DNA of 64,000 nt from Ornithinimicrobium pratense. Its GTDB lineage: Bacteria > Actinomycetota > Actinomycetes > Actinomycetales > Dermatophilaceae. The translations under genes and the position numbers were made by a program. The notes beneath the pieces are model-generated. The model saw nothing but the letters and a program-made list of their open reading frames with translations, did not search any database and was not told where the DNA came from. Shown here one piece after another: positions 27,479 to 35,444 of this stretch (within the stretch, counting starts at the first letter, position 1; each line of letters begins with the position of its first letter). The stretch covers positions 3,224,001-3,288,000 of the forward strand of contig NZ_CP044427.1 of assembly GCF_008843165.1 (NCBI RefSeq), given 5' to 3'.

Positions 27479-27571
27479 CGGGACAAAGCGCGTCGCCAGT
27501 CGGGACAAACCGTGTCGCCGGTCGAGACAAACCGCGTCGCCGGTCGAGACAAAGCGTGTCGCCGGTCGGGG
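27479..27571 (+). repeat. type A 22-bp tandem repeat, four units
   Basis: Units start at 27490, 27512, 27534 and 27556, exactly 22 bp apart, each G(C/T)GTCGCC(A/G)GTCG(A/G)G followed by ACAAACC or ACAAAGC; a partial unit (GGGACAAAGC) precedes them. It is the same family as the array at 8356-8487, but here it lies in a divergent promoter region between the Nudix and metallophosphoesterase genes, not at a gene end. Confidence 0.88.
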
Positions 27572-27676
27572 CGGTCGGGGAGGGCGGGGCGGGGCCAGCC
27601 TGCGCGCTGAGGAGGGGGAGGCTAGCGCGAGACTCGCTGCCGGCCCGTCAGCCGCAGGGGTTAGTCTGACGTTGCG

Positions 27677-29416
27677 ATGAGCACCCGTGAGCGCATCCCT
27701 GCCAGCGTCGTCACCGGGCTGCGACGCGGCGTCGTCGTGGCCCTCCTCACCGTGGTCGCTTTCCTGGGCGGAGTCACCGCGACGCACTTCTTCCCGGTGC
27801 ACACGCAGACCGACTACTTCAGCGCCCAGATCTCCGTCCAGCCGCGCCTGGACTCCACCGTCCTGCTGCCCACCGCGCTGGGGAACATGGAGGTCACCTT
27901 CGACGGCTCGCTGCCCGCCCCCGGCCTCGTGGGGCAGGTGCAGATCCGGGAGAGCGTCACCGAGCTGCTGCGGCAGGGGCAGCTGCGCACCGCCGACCTG
28001 GAGCCCAGCCAGCAGGAGCTGCGCGCCGCGATCGACACCGCCGTGCGGGAGGTCGCCTGGAAGTTCGCGGTCGGCGCGCTGGTCACCACCGCCCTGGTGC
28101 TGTTCACCTATGCCGTCTCCCGCCCGGTCCGCCTGGCCCGGGCCCTGGTGTCCTCCGCGGTGGCGACCGCGTTGGCGCTGCTCGTGCCCGGTGCAACGGC
28201 CTACCTGACCTACCGCACCGACAACGTGCAGGAGTTCCGCACCACCAGCCTGCTCTCCCTGGTGGAGGGCAACACCGACATCCTGGCGGGGTTGGACCGC
28301 AAGGCCGACCAGGGTGCCGTGTATGTCACCAACCTGCTGGCGCTGTCCTCGGCGATGCGGCAGGAGTTCAGCCCTTCCTCCGTCAGCGAGCCTGCTGTCC
28401 GTTTCCTGCTGGTCAGCGACAAGCACGGGATGAACCACTACCCGCTGATGCGGGAGATCGTGCAGACGCAGCAGATCGACGCCGTCATCGACGCCGGTGA
28501 CCTGGTCAACTTCGGCACGCCCGAGGAGGGCAACCTCACCAGGATCTACGAAGGCATCGAGAGCCTGGGCGTGCCCTACCTGTTCGTGCGGGGCAACCAT
28601 GACGCGGTCTCTGCGACGGACGAGCGGCTGCTGCGACGCCTGGAGCGGGTGCCTAACGTCGTGCTGCTGGAGCCGACCGCCGGCGAGCTGCAACTGGTCA
28701 CCGTGGGCGGGGTGCGGGTCAGCGGTTTCAACGACATCCGCTACTTCAACCAGCGCCACGAGGACTTCGCCACCGACCAGGCCGACCTCGCCGCCGCCTA
28801 CCGGGACCGGGTGGACGGCCTGCCGCCGACAGACATCATCGTCACCCATCAGCCGTACGCCGCCAACCGGGTGCAACCCAGGGCGGTGACGATCAGCGGA
28901 CACATGCACGTGGCCGGCCTGGGCGGGAGGAACATCCAGGTGGGCTCGTTCACCGGCGGCGGGCTGGTCAACCAGTTCCGGCTGCCGCCGCTGACCGAGC
29001 AGGCCCGGGAGGCGGCCGAGGAGGACCCGGACACCGCCGGCGAGCTCCAGGGCGGGCCCCAAGGCTTCGACATCCTCACCTTCGGCGAGGACTGCTCGGT
29101 CGGGACGCTGACGCGCTACAGCTACCGCAACCTGGTCTCCGGGCGGCCCCAGTTCGACGACGTCAGCATGGTCAACGGCCAGACCATCGAGGCCTCGCCT
29201 CCGCAGGCGGGTCGGGTCTGCTCGGCTGAGCTCGGGGTGACGGTGGGCCCGATCGAGGACATGGCGCTGTTCGCCGAGGACAGCAGCGGCGACGACGAGC
29301 CGGAGTCGACGACGCTCGTGGTCACGCCGCCGGATGACGCCGTGGTCACCACGCTCCCTCCGCTGCGCCTGCCGGAGATCGACGAGTCCGAGGTGACCGA
29401 AGCTCCAACCCCCTGA
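27677..29416 (+). CDS. membrane-anchored metallophosphoesterase
   Basis: A 579-aa protein. An N-terminal membrane helix (GVVVALLTVVAFLGGVTATHFF), an extracytoplasmic stretch of about 110 residues and two further helices (about 135-155 and 163-180) precede a calcineurin-like phosphoesterase domain: LLVSDKHG (248), DAGDLVN (274), GNHDA (306), TH (about 395) and GHMHVAG (408) are the metal ligands. The first motif is DKH, a variant of the usual DxH. The C-terminal 60 residues are Asp/Glu/Thr/Pro-rich and probably disordered. The catalytic domain probably faces outside, and the substrate may be an envelope phosphoester. Family known mainly as uncharacterised actinobacterial proteins. Confidence 0.83.
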   Translation: MSTRERIPASVVTGLRRGVVVALLTVVAFLGGVTATHFFPVHTQTDYFSAQISVQPRLDSTVLLPTALGNMEVTFDGSLPAPGLVGQVQIRESVTELLRQGQLRTADLEPSQQELRAAIDTAVREVAWKFAVGALVTTALVLFTYAVSRPVRLARALVSSAVATALALLVPGATAYLTYRTDNVQEFRTTSLLSLVEGNTDILAGLDRKADQGAVYVTNLLALSSAMRQEFSPSSVSEPAVRFLLVSDKHGMNHYPLMREIVQTQQIDAVIDAGDLVNFGTPEEGNLTRIYEGIESLGVPYLFVRGNHDAVSATDERLLRRLERVPNVVLLEPTAGELQLVTVGGVRVSGFNDIRYFNQRHEDFATDQADLAAAYRDRVDGLPPTDIIVTHQPYAANRVQPRAVTISGHMHVAGLGGRNIQVGSFTGGGLVNQFRLPPLTEQAREAAEEDPDTAGELQGGPQGFDILTFGEDCSVGTLTRYSYRNLVSGRPQFDDVSMVNGQTIEASPPQAGRVCSAELGVTVGPIEDMALFAEDSSGDDEPESTTLVVTPPDDAVVTTLPPLRLPEIDESEVTEAPTP

Positions 29417-29432
29417 CCGGGCGCTTGCGCGG

Positions 29433-30026
29433 TCAGTCCCCGACCGGCCACGTCTGCAGCACCTCATAACGAGGGGTGCCACGGGGGCCCTGACCCAGGT
29501 ACGACCGGATGAGACACACCTCCTCAGCGATCCAGGGGTCGGTATGCAGCGTGTCCAGCGACTGCAGCAGGTGCCCGGCGAGGCCCGGCCGACCGGCTGC
29601 CCGGGCGACGGTCACGTGTGGGCTGAACCGCGTCCCGTCCACGCGGGCGCCGACCCTGCTGGCCAGGGCGCGCGTCGCGGACGCCCAGCTGCCGAGGCGG
29701 GGCTCCTCGACCTCTGGCTCCTCGCGCACAGCCGCCCACAGCACCCTGGCCGCGCCCGGGTCCGGGAAGGCGCCTGCCCCCGCCAGGCGCAGGGTCAGCG
29801 GGGCCACGCGAGCGGCCCACCGCATACCCTCCTCCTCCAGCTCCTCCTCTCGCCACTCGTCCAGCTCGGGCAGGAAGGCCAGGGTGAGGTGCAGGTGCTC
29901 CGGGCGCGTCCAGCGCCACCGCGGATGGGTGTCGAGGGCCGCGAGTGCGTCGCGGCGCGGCTCCAGGAAGCTGGTCAGCTGGTCGATCACCTCGGGCGGG
30001 GGCAGGAGGGCCACGAAAGCACGCAT
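29433..30026 (-). CDS. thpR: 2'-5' RNA ligase family / RNA 2',3'-cyclic phosphodiesterase
   Basis: A 197-aa 2H phosphoesterase. The two catalytic HxT motifs appear as HLHLTLAF (about residues 50-57) and SPHVTVAR (about 147-154), and the N-terminus MRAFVALLPPPEV is typical of ThpR. It hydrolyses 2',3'-cyclic phosphate ends of RNA; the physiological role is unclear. ATG 30026 is chosen since everything upstream is unconserved. Convergent with the metallophosphoesterase, divergent from the DsbA-like gene. Confidence 0.88.
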   Translation of the reverse strand: MRAFVALLPPPEVIDQLTSFLEPRRDALAALDTHPRWRWTRPEHLHLTLAFLPELDEWREEELEEEGMRWAARVAPLTLRLAGAGAFPDPGAARVLWAAVREEPEVEEPRLGSWASATRALASRVGARVDGTRFSPHVTVARAAGRPGLAGHLLQSLDTLHTDPWIAEEVCLIRSYLGQGPRGTPRYEVLQTWPVGD

Positions 30027-30182
30027 ACATCTAGTGTCGCCCCGAGTCGCTGAGCCGCCCGCGGCGAGGTGCGCCGCAGGGCGGGCGGCGCCCGACCCCC
30101 ACGGGCGAGCCGATAGCGGTATGCCGACCCAGGGGCGGCTCCACCGACGGGATCGCCCAGGCCGGTGTGCGACGCTGGAGTG

Positions 30183-31067
30183 GTGAGCACCCCGACCGCC
30201 AACCAGCCCGCCCACGACACCAAGGCCGCCTCGATCGCCTGGGCCGTGGCCGCGATCGTCGTGGCGCTGGTCGTCGCCTTCATCGCCTGGCTGGCGATGG
30301 GCGACCGGGACGGATCGGACACCGCCGGCGACGCCCCCGCGACGACGCAGGAGGCGCAGCCGCAGCAGACCCCGGGCGAGGGCCAGGATCAGGGCCAGGC
30401 GCAGGGCCAGGGGGAGGGCCAGACCGACGACCAGGCTCAGCCCCCCTCGCAGGCACCGGCCCCCGACGCGGCGGAGCAGACTCCGCCCCCGGAGATCGAG
30501 GAGTTCATGCTCGGCCTGCAGCGCCGGGACGCCGACGACCCGATGGCGGTCGGCGACGTCGACGCGCCGGTGGTGATGATCGAGTACGCCGACTACCGCT
30601 GCCCCTACTGCGCCCAGTTCGCCACCCAGACCCGCCCTGACCTGGACCCGCTGGTCGAGGACGGGACGCTACGCATCGAGTTCCGTGACCTCGTCCTCTT
30701 CGAGGAGGCCTCGCAGCTGGCGGCCGTCGCTGCCCGCGCAGCGGCCGAGCAGGACCACCTCCACGACTACCAGACGGCCCTGTTCGCGCTCTCGGCCGAG
30801 GGCCGTGCGGAGTACGACCGCGACGACATCATCGCGCTCGCCGAGGAGCTCGACATCCCCGACCTGGAGGCGTTCGAGACCGCGCTGGACGACCCGGAGA
30901 TCCTGGCCGCGGTGCAGGCCGACACCGCCGAGGCGCGCGCTATCGGCGTCACCTCCACCCCGACCTTCCTCATCAACACTCAGGTCGTGCAGGGCGCCCA
31001 CCCGATCCAGCACTTCGAGCAGGTGATCGCGGCCGAGGCCGAGCGGGCGGCGCTGACCACCCGGTAG
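30183..31067 (+). CDS. membrane-anchored DsbA-like thiol-disulfide protein
   Basis: A 294-aa protein: a signal anchor (IAWAVAAIVVALVVAFIAWLAMG, residues 17-40), a Gln/Gly/Pro-rich linker of about 65 residues with repeated GQ pairs, then a thioredoxin-fold DsbA domain with active site CPYC near residue 140 (YADYRCPYCAQF), the cis-Pro in VTSTPTFLINTQ and VVQGAHPIQHFEQVI. It probably oxidises or isomerises disulfides of exported proteins. GTG 30183 fits the start of the anchor. The last 27 bp, including the stop, are tandemly duplicated just downstream. Confidence 0.86.
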   Translation: MSTPTANQPAHDTKAASIAWAVAAIVVALVVAFIAWLAMGDRDGSDTAGDAPATTQEAQPQQTPGEGQDQGQAQGQGEGQTDDQAQPPSQAPAPDAAEQTPPPEIEEFMLGLQRRDADDPMAVGDVDAPVVMIEYADYRCPYCAQFATQTRPDLDPLVEDGTLRIEFRDLVLFEEASQLAAVAARAAAEQDHLHDYQTALFALSAEGRAEYDRDDIIALAEELDIPDLEAFETALDDPEILAAVQADTAEARAIGVTSTPTFLINTQVVQGAHPIQHFEQVIAAEAERAALTTR

Positions 31068-31094
31068 GAGCGGGCGGCGCTGACCACCCAGTAA
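31041..31094 (+). repeat. 27-bp tandem duplication across the DsbA-like stop codon
   Basis: The stretch 31041-31067, from GAGCGGGCGGCGCTGACCAC to the stop TAG, is repeated at 31068-31094 with two changes near the end (CCGGTAG versus CCAGTAA). The second copy is untranslated and lies directly before the YciI gene. Confidence 0.85.
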
Positions 31095-31103
31095 GTTGGC
31101 GCC

Positions 31104-31418
31104 ATGAGCCTGTTCGCAGTCCACTACAGCTACTCCGACGACACCCGGGCGCGCGACGAGCACCGCCCGGCCCACCGGGAGTTCCTCGGCTCATTGGCGC
31201 AGGAGGGGGTCGTTCTCCTCTCCGGCCCCTACGCCGCGGTCGACGAGGCGCCGGACGCTGCGATGCTGATCCTGCGCGGCGACAGCGCCGCCGAGCTGGT
31301 CGAGCTGCTCCGGCAGGACCCGTTCCAGCAGCAGGGGCTTGTCGAGCAGGTGGCGATCCGCGAGTGGACGCCCGTGCTGGGCCACTGGTTCGACAAAGCC
31401 CTGGCCGAAGGGCTCTGA
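31104..31418 (+). CDS. YciI-family protein
   Basis: A 104-aa protein with the YciI ferredoxin-like fold: LFAVHYSYSDD at the start, a conserved H in RPAHREFLGSLAQEGVVLLSGPY and the RQDPFQQQGLVEQVAIREWTPV end. YciI proteins are dehalogenase- or muconolactone-isomerase-like small enzymes with few known substrates. It starts 36 nt after the DsbA-like gene and may be in its transcript. A short hairpin (TCGCCC-ACC-GGGCGA at 31423-31437) follows the stop. Confidence 0.85.
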   Translation: MSLFAVHYSYSDDTRARDEHRPAHREFLGSLAQEGVVLLSGPYAAVDEAPDAAMLILRGDSAAELVELLRQDPFQQQGLVEQVAIREWTPVLGHWFDKALAEGL

Positions 31419-31422
31419 CCGG

Positions 31423-31437
31423 TCGCCCACCGGGCGA
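31423..31437 (+). terminator. small hairpin after the YciI gene
   Basis: A 6-bp perfect stem TCGCCC/GGGCGA with loop ACC starts 5 nt after the YciI stop. No T-run follows. It may end the DsbA-YciI transcript. Confidence 0.35.
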
Positions 31438-31500
31438 AGGTCATCCACGGCGACAAGCTCCAGCCGCGTCGCCCCAACCGACCGCGTTGCCCACTGCAGT

Positions 31501-31520
31501 CTAGATTGCTAGCATCCTAG
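31501..31520 (+). promoter_or_regulatory. three CTAG boxes at 8-bp spacing, probable RHH operator
   Basis: CTAG occurs at 31501, 31509 and 31517, ending 2 nt before the RHH start codon; the central one lies in the palindrome TGCTAGCA. TAGATT (31502-31507) within it resembles a -10 element. CTAG is usually very rare in GC-rich genomes. Ribbon-helix-helix repressors such as MetJ bind adjacent 8-bp boxes, so this is a natural autoregulatory site for the RHH protein encoded next. Confidence 0.5.
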
Positions 31521-31522
31521 GC

Positions 31523-31738
31523 ATGGTCGAGAAGGCGCAGTTCAACGTCTACCTCCCTCGCGACCTCATCACCGCGGTCAAGCACCGCGGGGTCGACGAG
31601 GGCGTGAGCCTCTCCGCCCTGGTCGAACGAGCCCTGCGGGACTACCTCTCCGGGCAGACCCGGCCCGAGGCCTCGACCTCGACCTCGACCTCGACCTCGA
31701 CCTCGACCTCGACCGATCCGAGCAGCAAGGAGCAGTGA
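31523..31738 (+). CDS. ribbon-helix-helix DNA-binding protein
   Basis: A 71-aa CopG/Arc-like protein. The strand [11 protein letters not shown], helix [12 protein letters not shown] and second helix [14 protein letters not shown] form one RHH unit (residues 4-45). The C-terminal tail is seven Ser-Thr pairs encoded by a perfect TCGACC hexamer repeat, then DPSSKEQ. It lies 1 nt before a VOC protein gene and so probably regulates that two-gene operon. Together with the CTAG boxes at its start this suggests autoregulation. A toxin-antitoxin reading is unlikely because the partner looks like a glyoxalase-fold protein. Confidence 0.78.
   Translation: MVEKAQFNVYLPRDLITAVKHRGVDEGVSLSALVERALRDYLSGQTRPEASTSTSTSTSTSTSTDPSSKEQ
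31673..31714 (+). repeat. hexanucleotide repeat TCGACC x7 in the RHH gene
   Basis: Seven perfect copies of TCGACC encode the Ser-Thr tail of the RHH protein. Gain or loss of a copy would keep the reading frame and only change tail length. Confidence 0.9.
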
Positions 31739-31739
31739 C

Positions 31740-32495
31740 ATGAGCACCCTGACCGGCCCCACGCCGCGACCCATCCGCTTTACCGCCGATCTGCCCGGCT
31801 GGCAGCGCATCCTGCAGACCCTCGGCGGCACACTGATCAGCGAGCACCCGGGCTGGCTCGTCTACCAGCTCGGCGGCGGCCGGGTCGCTCTGCATGCCGC
31901 CCATCCCGACCAACCCGCAGGGACGACGACGATCGCCATCGAGACCCCGGTCGAGCTGGAGCAGGCCGTGGCGGAGGCCGCCGCCCATGGGGTGCCGGTG
32001 ACTCTCGAGGACAGCGACCACGGACCGGCCGGTCACGTCCGGGCCGCGGACGGGACCTTCCTCTGGCTCGATGCGCCCACGCCCGTCGCGGTGGAGGCGA
32101 CCCGCGGCGGGGGTGAGGCGACCCGCCCAGAGCTCAGCGTGCTGCCGATCTGGTATGCCGTCGACACGGCCATGCCCCGCGCGGTCCTGGAGGGTTTGGG
32201 CGCCCGACCCCGGATCGTCGGTGACGCCGGGACCTGGGCGGATTTCACCTTCGACGGCAGAGGGCTCGCCGCGGTGCACGGCGCCGACGAGAGCGGGACC
32301 GAGCTGAGTTTCGAATGGGCGGGCGTCGTCGAGGACGCCCAGGCGTTGCTCACGGCCGCCGGCATCGACTGCCTGCTCATCGACGAGACTTACAGCCGCA
32401 CGCTCCAGGTCGCCGACCCCGACGGGGGCAAGCGGATCTGGATCAACGAGCGGCAGACCGACCTCTACGGCTACACGGATCTCTCCACGGGCTAA
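31740..32495 (+). CDS. VOC-family protein, two-domain
   Basis: A 251-aa protein with two glyoxalase/VOC-type halves. The first (about 10-110) has GWLVYQLGGGRVALHAA and GHVRAADGTFLWLDAP; the second (about 130-245) has WYAVDTAMPRAVLEGLGARPRIVGDAGTWADFTFDGRGLAAVHG and the closing LQVADPDGGKRIWINERQTDLYGY. VOC proteins bind metals and act as isomerases, dioxygenases or drug-binding resistance proteins; no metal-ligand set is clear enough to choose. It is translated right after the RHH gene and its stop overlaps the convergent PLP-enzyme gene by 4 bp. Confidence 0.75.
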   Translation: MSTLTGPTPRPIRFTADLPGWQRILQTLGGTLISEHPGWLVYQLGGGRVALHAAHPDQPAGTTTIAIETPVELEQAVAEAAAHGVPVTLEDSDHGPAGHVRAADGTFLWLDAPTPVAVEATRGGGEATRPELSVLPIWYAVDTAMPRAVLEGLGARPRIVGDAGTWADFTFDGRGLAAVHGADESGTELSFEWAGVVEDAQALLTAAGIDCLLIDETYSRTLQVADPDGGKRIWINERQTDLYGYTDLSTG

Positions 32496-33595
32496 GGCGC
32501 CGGAGCCTCAGGCGCCAAGGCCTGCTCCAGGTCGGCCCACAGGTCCTCGACGTCCTCGATGCCTACCGAGAGCCGGATGAGGTCGACCGGCACCGTGTCC
32601 ACCTCCAGCGGGTGCCGGCGGCGCCGCTCAATCTGGGACTCGACCCCACCCAGCGAGGTCGAGTGCATCCACAACCGGGTCCGGGCACAGACCGTCTCTG
32701 CAGCCTCCTCGCTGCCCACCTCGATGGACAGCATCGCCCCGAACCCGGGGTAGCGCACCCGGACCACCACGGGGTGCTCGCGCAGCCGCTCCGCGATCAC
32801 CCGTGCTGTGGCGGTGGCGCGCTCGAGCCGCACCGAGAGGGTGCGGATCCCGCGCAGCACCAGCCAGGCCTCCATCGGGCCGGGAATCGCGCCGTGCAGG
32901 GTCCGGTGGGTATGCAGCCGCTCGGCCAGGTCCGCCCGCTGCGGGCTGACGACGACGGCGCCCAGGAGCACGTCGGAGTGGCCGGCGAGGTACTTGGTCG
33001 CCGAGTGGATCACCGCGTCCACGCCCCAGGACAGCGGCTGCTGGACGAGCGGGGTGGCGAAGGTGTTGTCGCACACGACCACCGGGCGCTGGTCGCCATA
33101 CCGGTCCGCCAGCCCGCGTAGGACGGCCGGCACGTCGGTCAGCTCCATCATCGGGTTGGTGGGGCTCTCCAGCAGCAGCAGGTCCGCCCCCGCGCAAGCG
33201 GCGACGATGCCCTCGACGTCGTCCGCCTGCACCGGCCGCACGGTCAGCGCGCCCGCCGCGGACCGCTCACCGAGGATCCCGGTGGTGCCGTTGTAGGCGT
33301 GCCGCGGAGCGACCACGACGCCGCCCACCGGGACCAGGGAGATGACCGCGGACACCGCGGCCAGCCCGGAGCCGAAGACCCGGGCCGACCCGCCCTCCAG
33401 CGAGCCCAGCACCTCCTCGAGGGCCTCCCAGGTCGGGTTGGAGGTGCGGGCATAGCTGACGTCACCGTCTGCGACGTAGGTCGAGGTGAACGACACGGGC
33501 ACGTTGACAGCAGCGCCGGCGATGCGCTTCGGGCGCCCCAGCGCGACCGCCCGGGTTGCCGCCGTCAGCCCGTCATACTCCTCGGCGTTGGTCAT
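32492..33595 (-). CDS. Cys/Met-metabolism PLP-dependent enzyme (cystathionine gamma-synthase/lyase type)
   Basis: A 367-aa fold-type I enzyme. YARTSNPTWEALEEVLGSLEGG, FGSGLAAVSAV, LLESPTNPMMELTDV, VVCDNTFATPL and the PLP-lysine stretch HSATKYLAGHSDVL are all typical. The family includes cystathionine gamma-synthase, gamma-lyase, beta-lyase and methionine gamma-lyase; the exact reaction cannot be fixed by eye. Its ATG overlaps the stop of the CGNR-regulator gene by 4 nt, so it is co-expressed with and perhaps regulated by that protein. Confidence 0.86.
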   Translation of the reverse strand: MTNAEEYDGLTAATRAVALGRPKRIAGAAVNVPVSFTSTYVADGDVSYARTSNPTWEALEEVLGSLEGGSARVFGSGLAAVSAVISLVPVGGVVVAPRHAYNGTTGILGERSAAGALTVRPVQADDVEGIVAACAGADLLLLESPTNPMMELTDVPAVLRGLADRYGDQRPVVVCDNTFATPLVQQPLSWGVDAVIHSATKYLAGHSDVLLGAVVVSPQRADLAERLHTHRTLHGAIPGPMEAWLVLRGIRTLSVRLERATATARVIAERLREHPVVVRVRYPGFGAMLSIEVGSEEAAETVCARTRLWMHSTSLGGVESQIERRRRHPLEVDTVPVDLIRLSVGIEDVEDLWADLEQALAPEAPAP

Positions 33596-34185
33596 GAGCC
33601 ATCCTCCGTCTCATTGCTGGGCCGCGGGTTCTCGGTCGGCCGGGCCCCTTGTCGCTCCCGGTAGGCCGCGGCGGCCATCCGGTTGCCGCAGGTGGTGCTG
33701 CAGTAGCGCCGGGACCGGTTGCGGGACAGGTCTACGTGGACGTCCCGGCAGTCGTCAGCCTCGCAGACCCGCAGCCGCCGCAGCTCGTCGGCTCGCAGCA
33801 CGTCACCGAAGGCCATGGCCGCCTCGACCGCCATCCGGGTCGCGAGCGGGGCGTCGTCGGGGGTGGCGTGCAGGTGCCAGCCGAGGTCGTCGTGGTTGAC
33901 CAGCCGCGGCAGCGCCTGCGCCTCCGCGAGCAGGGTGTTGGCCAGCTGCGCCACCCCCTCCTCCCCTTCCTCCCAGAAGGCCTCGAGCCGGGGCCGCAGG
34001 TGGCGCACCTCGTCGAGCTCGGCCCGGTCCCGGGTCCGGCGACCGGTCCAGCGCCACCGGCGGACGAACGCCTCCAACTCGCTCACCGTGGCCAGCTCGT
34101 CGACGTCCCCCTCACGGCGCAGGGACGTGTTGACCAGGGCTGCGGCGGCCTGCAGCGCCAGTTGTGTGTCATGAGTGAAATGCAT
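33592..34185 (-). CDS. CGNR zinc-finger protein (probable regulator)
   Basis: A 197-aa protein with an N-terminal ABATE-like stress-induced domain (ALQAAAALVNTSLRREGDVDELATVSELEAFVRRW) and a C-terminal CGNR zinc finger: CEADDC, then DLSRNRSRRYCSTTCGNRMAAAAYRER. CGNR proteins are thought to be DNA-binding regulators. ATG 34185 has an AGGAG site 6 nt upstream. It heads a two-gene unit with the PLP enzyme and is divergent from an EamA exporter; an 8-bp inverted repeat between them could be its binding site. Confidence 0.87.
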   Translation of the reverse strand: MHFTHDTQLALQAAAALVNTSLRREGDVDELATVSELEAFVRRWRWTGRRTRDRAELDEVRHLRPRLEAFWEEGEEGVAQLANTLLAEAQALPRLVNHDDLGWHLHATPDDAPLATRMAVEAAMAFGDVLRADELRRLRVCEADDCRDVHVDLSRNRSRRYCSTTCGNRMAAAAYRERQGARPTENPRPSNETEDGS

Positions 34186-34224
34186 CTTGACTCCTGAGCC
34201 GTGGCTCACCTATCGTCATACCCG

Positions 34225-34263
34225 TCAACGGCTGACACCCATGATCCCACGTCGGGCCGTTGA
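34225..34263. promoter_or_regulatory. 8-bp inverted repeat between CGNR and EamA genes
   Basis: TCAACGGC (34225-34232) and GCCGTTGA (34256-34263) form a perfect inverted repeat with a 23-bp spacer in the divergent promoter region. Centre-to-centre distance is 31 bp, about three helical turns. It may be an operator for the CGNR protein acting on both genes. Confidence 0.4.
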
Positions 34264-34290
34264 TCGTGCCCGCCCCGAGAGGAGGGCCGC

Positions 34291-35334
34291 ATGAGCGCGA
34301 CCTCGACCACACCGCCCCAGACCGGCAGCTCCGCCGCCCCCACCAACGCCCCTCCCCGCCGCAGCCCCGGACGCGTGCTCCTGGTGGGCCTGCTCATCGC
34401 CGTGGTCTCGGCCGCGACCTTCGGCAGCTCCGGCGCGGTGGCCAAGAGCCTGCTCGTCGAGGGCTGGTCACCCGGTGCGGCCGTGACCCTGCGGATCGCG
34501 GTCGGCGCCTTGCTCCTCGCGCCGTTCGCGCTGTGGGAGATGCGTGGGCGGTGGCACCTGCTGCGCAGCCGCCTGGCGTGGACGCACCTGGGACTCTTCG
34601 GGCTCGTGGCCGTCGCCGGCTGCCAGCTCTTCTACTTCCTGGCCGTGGAGCGGCTCTCGGTCGGGGTGGCGCTGATGCTTGAGTACCTTGGCCCCATCCT
34701 CGTCGTGGGCTGGCTCTGGCTGGCCCGAGGCCAACGTCCCCGGCCGCTGACGATCGGCGGCCTCGCGATCGCCGTCGTCGGGCTGCTGCTGGTCCTCGAC
34801 GTCCTCGGCGACGTGCAGCTGAGCACGGCCGGGGTGCTGTGGGGCCTGGCGGCCGCGGTCGGCCTGGCCGTCTTCTTCGTCGTCGGCGCGGACGACGCCT
34901 CCGGGCTGCCGCCGATGGCGTTCGCCTGCTTCGGGATGACGCTCGGCGGCCTCGCCCTGCTGCTCGCCGGGCTCGCCGGCCTGGTGCCGATGACCTGGGA
35001 CACCGCCCCGGCGGTCCTGGCTGGGGCGACGGTGCCCTGGTGGGTGCCGGTGCTCTGGCTGGGCATCGTCGCCGCCGGGCTGGCCTACGCGACCGGCATC
35101 GCCGCCGCGCGGGCGCTGGGTGCCAAGGTCAGCTCGTTCGTCGGGCTCACCGAGGTGATGTTCGCGGTGCTCTGGGCCTGGATCCTGCTCGCCGAGCTGC
35201 CCGCCCCGATCCAGCTGGCCGGTGGCCTGCTCATCCTGGCCGGGGTGGTCTGCGTCAAGCTCGACGAGCCGACCGGGGCAGTCCATGCCGAGACCGGCCC
35301 GATCGAGGTCGAGCCGATCCCCGACAAGTCCTAA
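34291..35334 (+). CDS. EamA-family (DMT) transporter
   Basis: A 347-aa ten-helix drug/metabolite exporter with two EamA halves. The N-terminal 30 residues are polar; helix 1 begins VLLVGLLIAVVSAATFGSSGAVAKSLL, and the conserved RIAVGALLLAPFAL, LMLEYLGPILVVGWLWLARGQ and LTEVMFAVLWAWILLAELPAPIQLAGGLLILAGV follow. The family exports amino acids and metabolites; adjacency to a Cys/Met PLP enzyme suggests an amino acid or thiol compound, which is only an inference. Divergent from the CGNR gene. Confidence 0.88.
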   Translation: MSATSTTPPQTGSSAAPTNAPPRRSPGRVLLVGLLIAVVSAATFGSSGAVAKSLLVEGWSPGAAVTLRIAVGALLLAPFALWEMRGRWHLLRSRLAWTHLGLFGLVAVAGCQLFYFLAVERLSVGVALMLEYLGPILVVGWLWLARGQRPRPLTIGGLAIAVVGLLLVLDVLGDVQLSTAGVLWGLAAAVGLAVFFVVGADDASGLPPMAFACFGMTLGGLALLLAGLAGLVPMTWDTAPAVLAGATVPWWVPVLWLGIVAAGLAYATGIAAARALGAKVSSFVGLTEVMFAVLWAWILLAELPAPIQLAGGLLILAGVVCVKLDEPTGAVHAETGPIEVEPIPDKS

Positions 35335-35372
35335 GGCCAGCCGGCAGACCCTTGCGGGAGGATCCGCAGGCC

Positions 35373-35415
35373 GTGAGGTAGCTCGGGTGAGGTAGCTCAG
35401 TGTGAGGTAGCTCGG
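35373..35415 (+). repeat. 14/15-bp triple repeat between convergent genes
   Basis: GTGAGGTAGCTC is repeated at 35373, 35387 and 35402, in the 110-bp gap between EamA and the S10 peptidase. A short hairpin (TGCGG/CCGCA) precedes it near 35354-35368. No function is evident. Confidence 0.7.
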
Positions 35416-35444
35416 TGCGATGGCGACAGCGATCTACCGCAAAT

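Noticed and set aside
31523..32495. Toxin-antitoxin module formed by the RHH gene and its partner
   Set aside because: The partner is a two-domain VOC protein of 251 aa, not a toxin fold; a regulator plus small-molecule protein is more likely.
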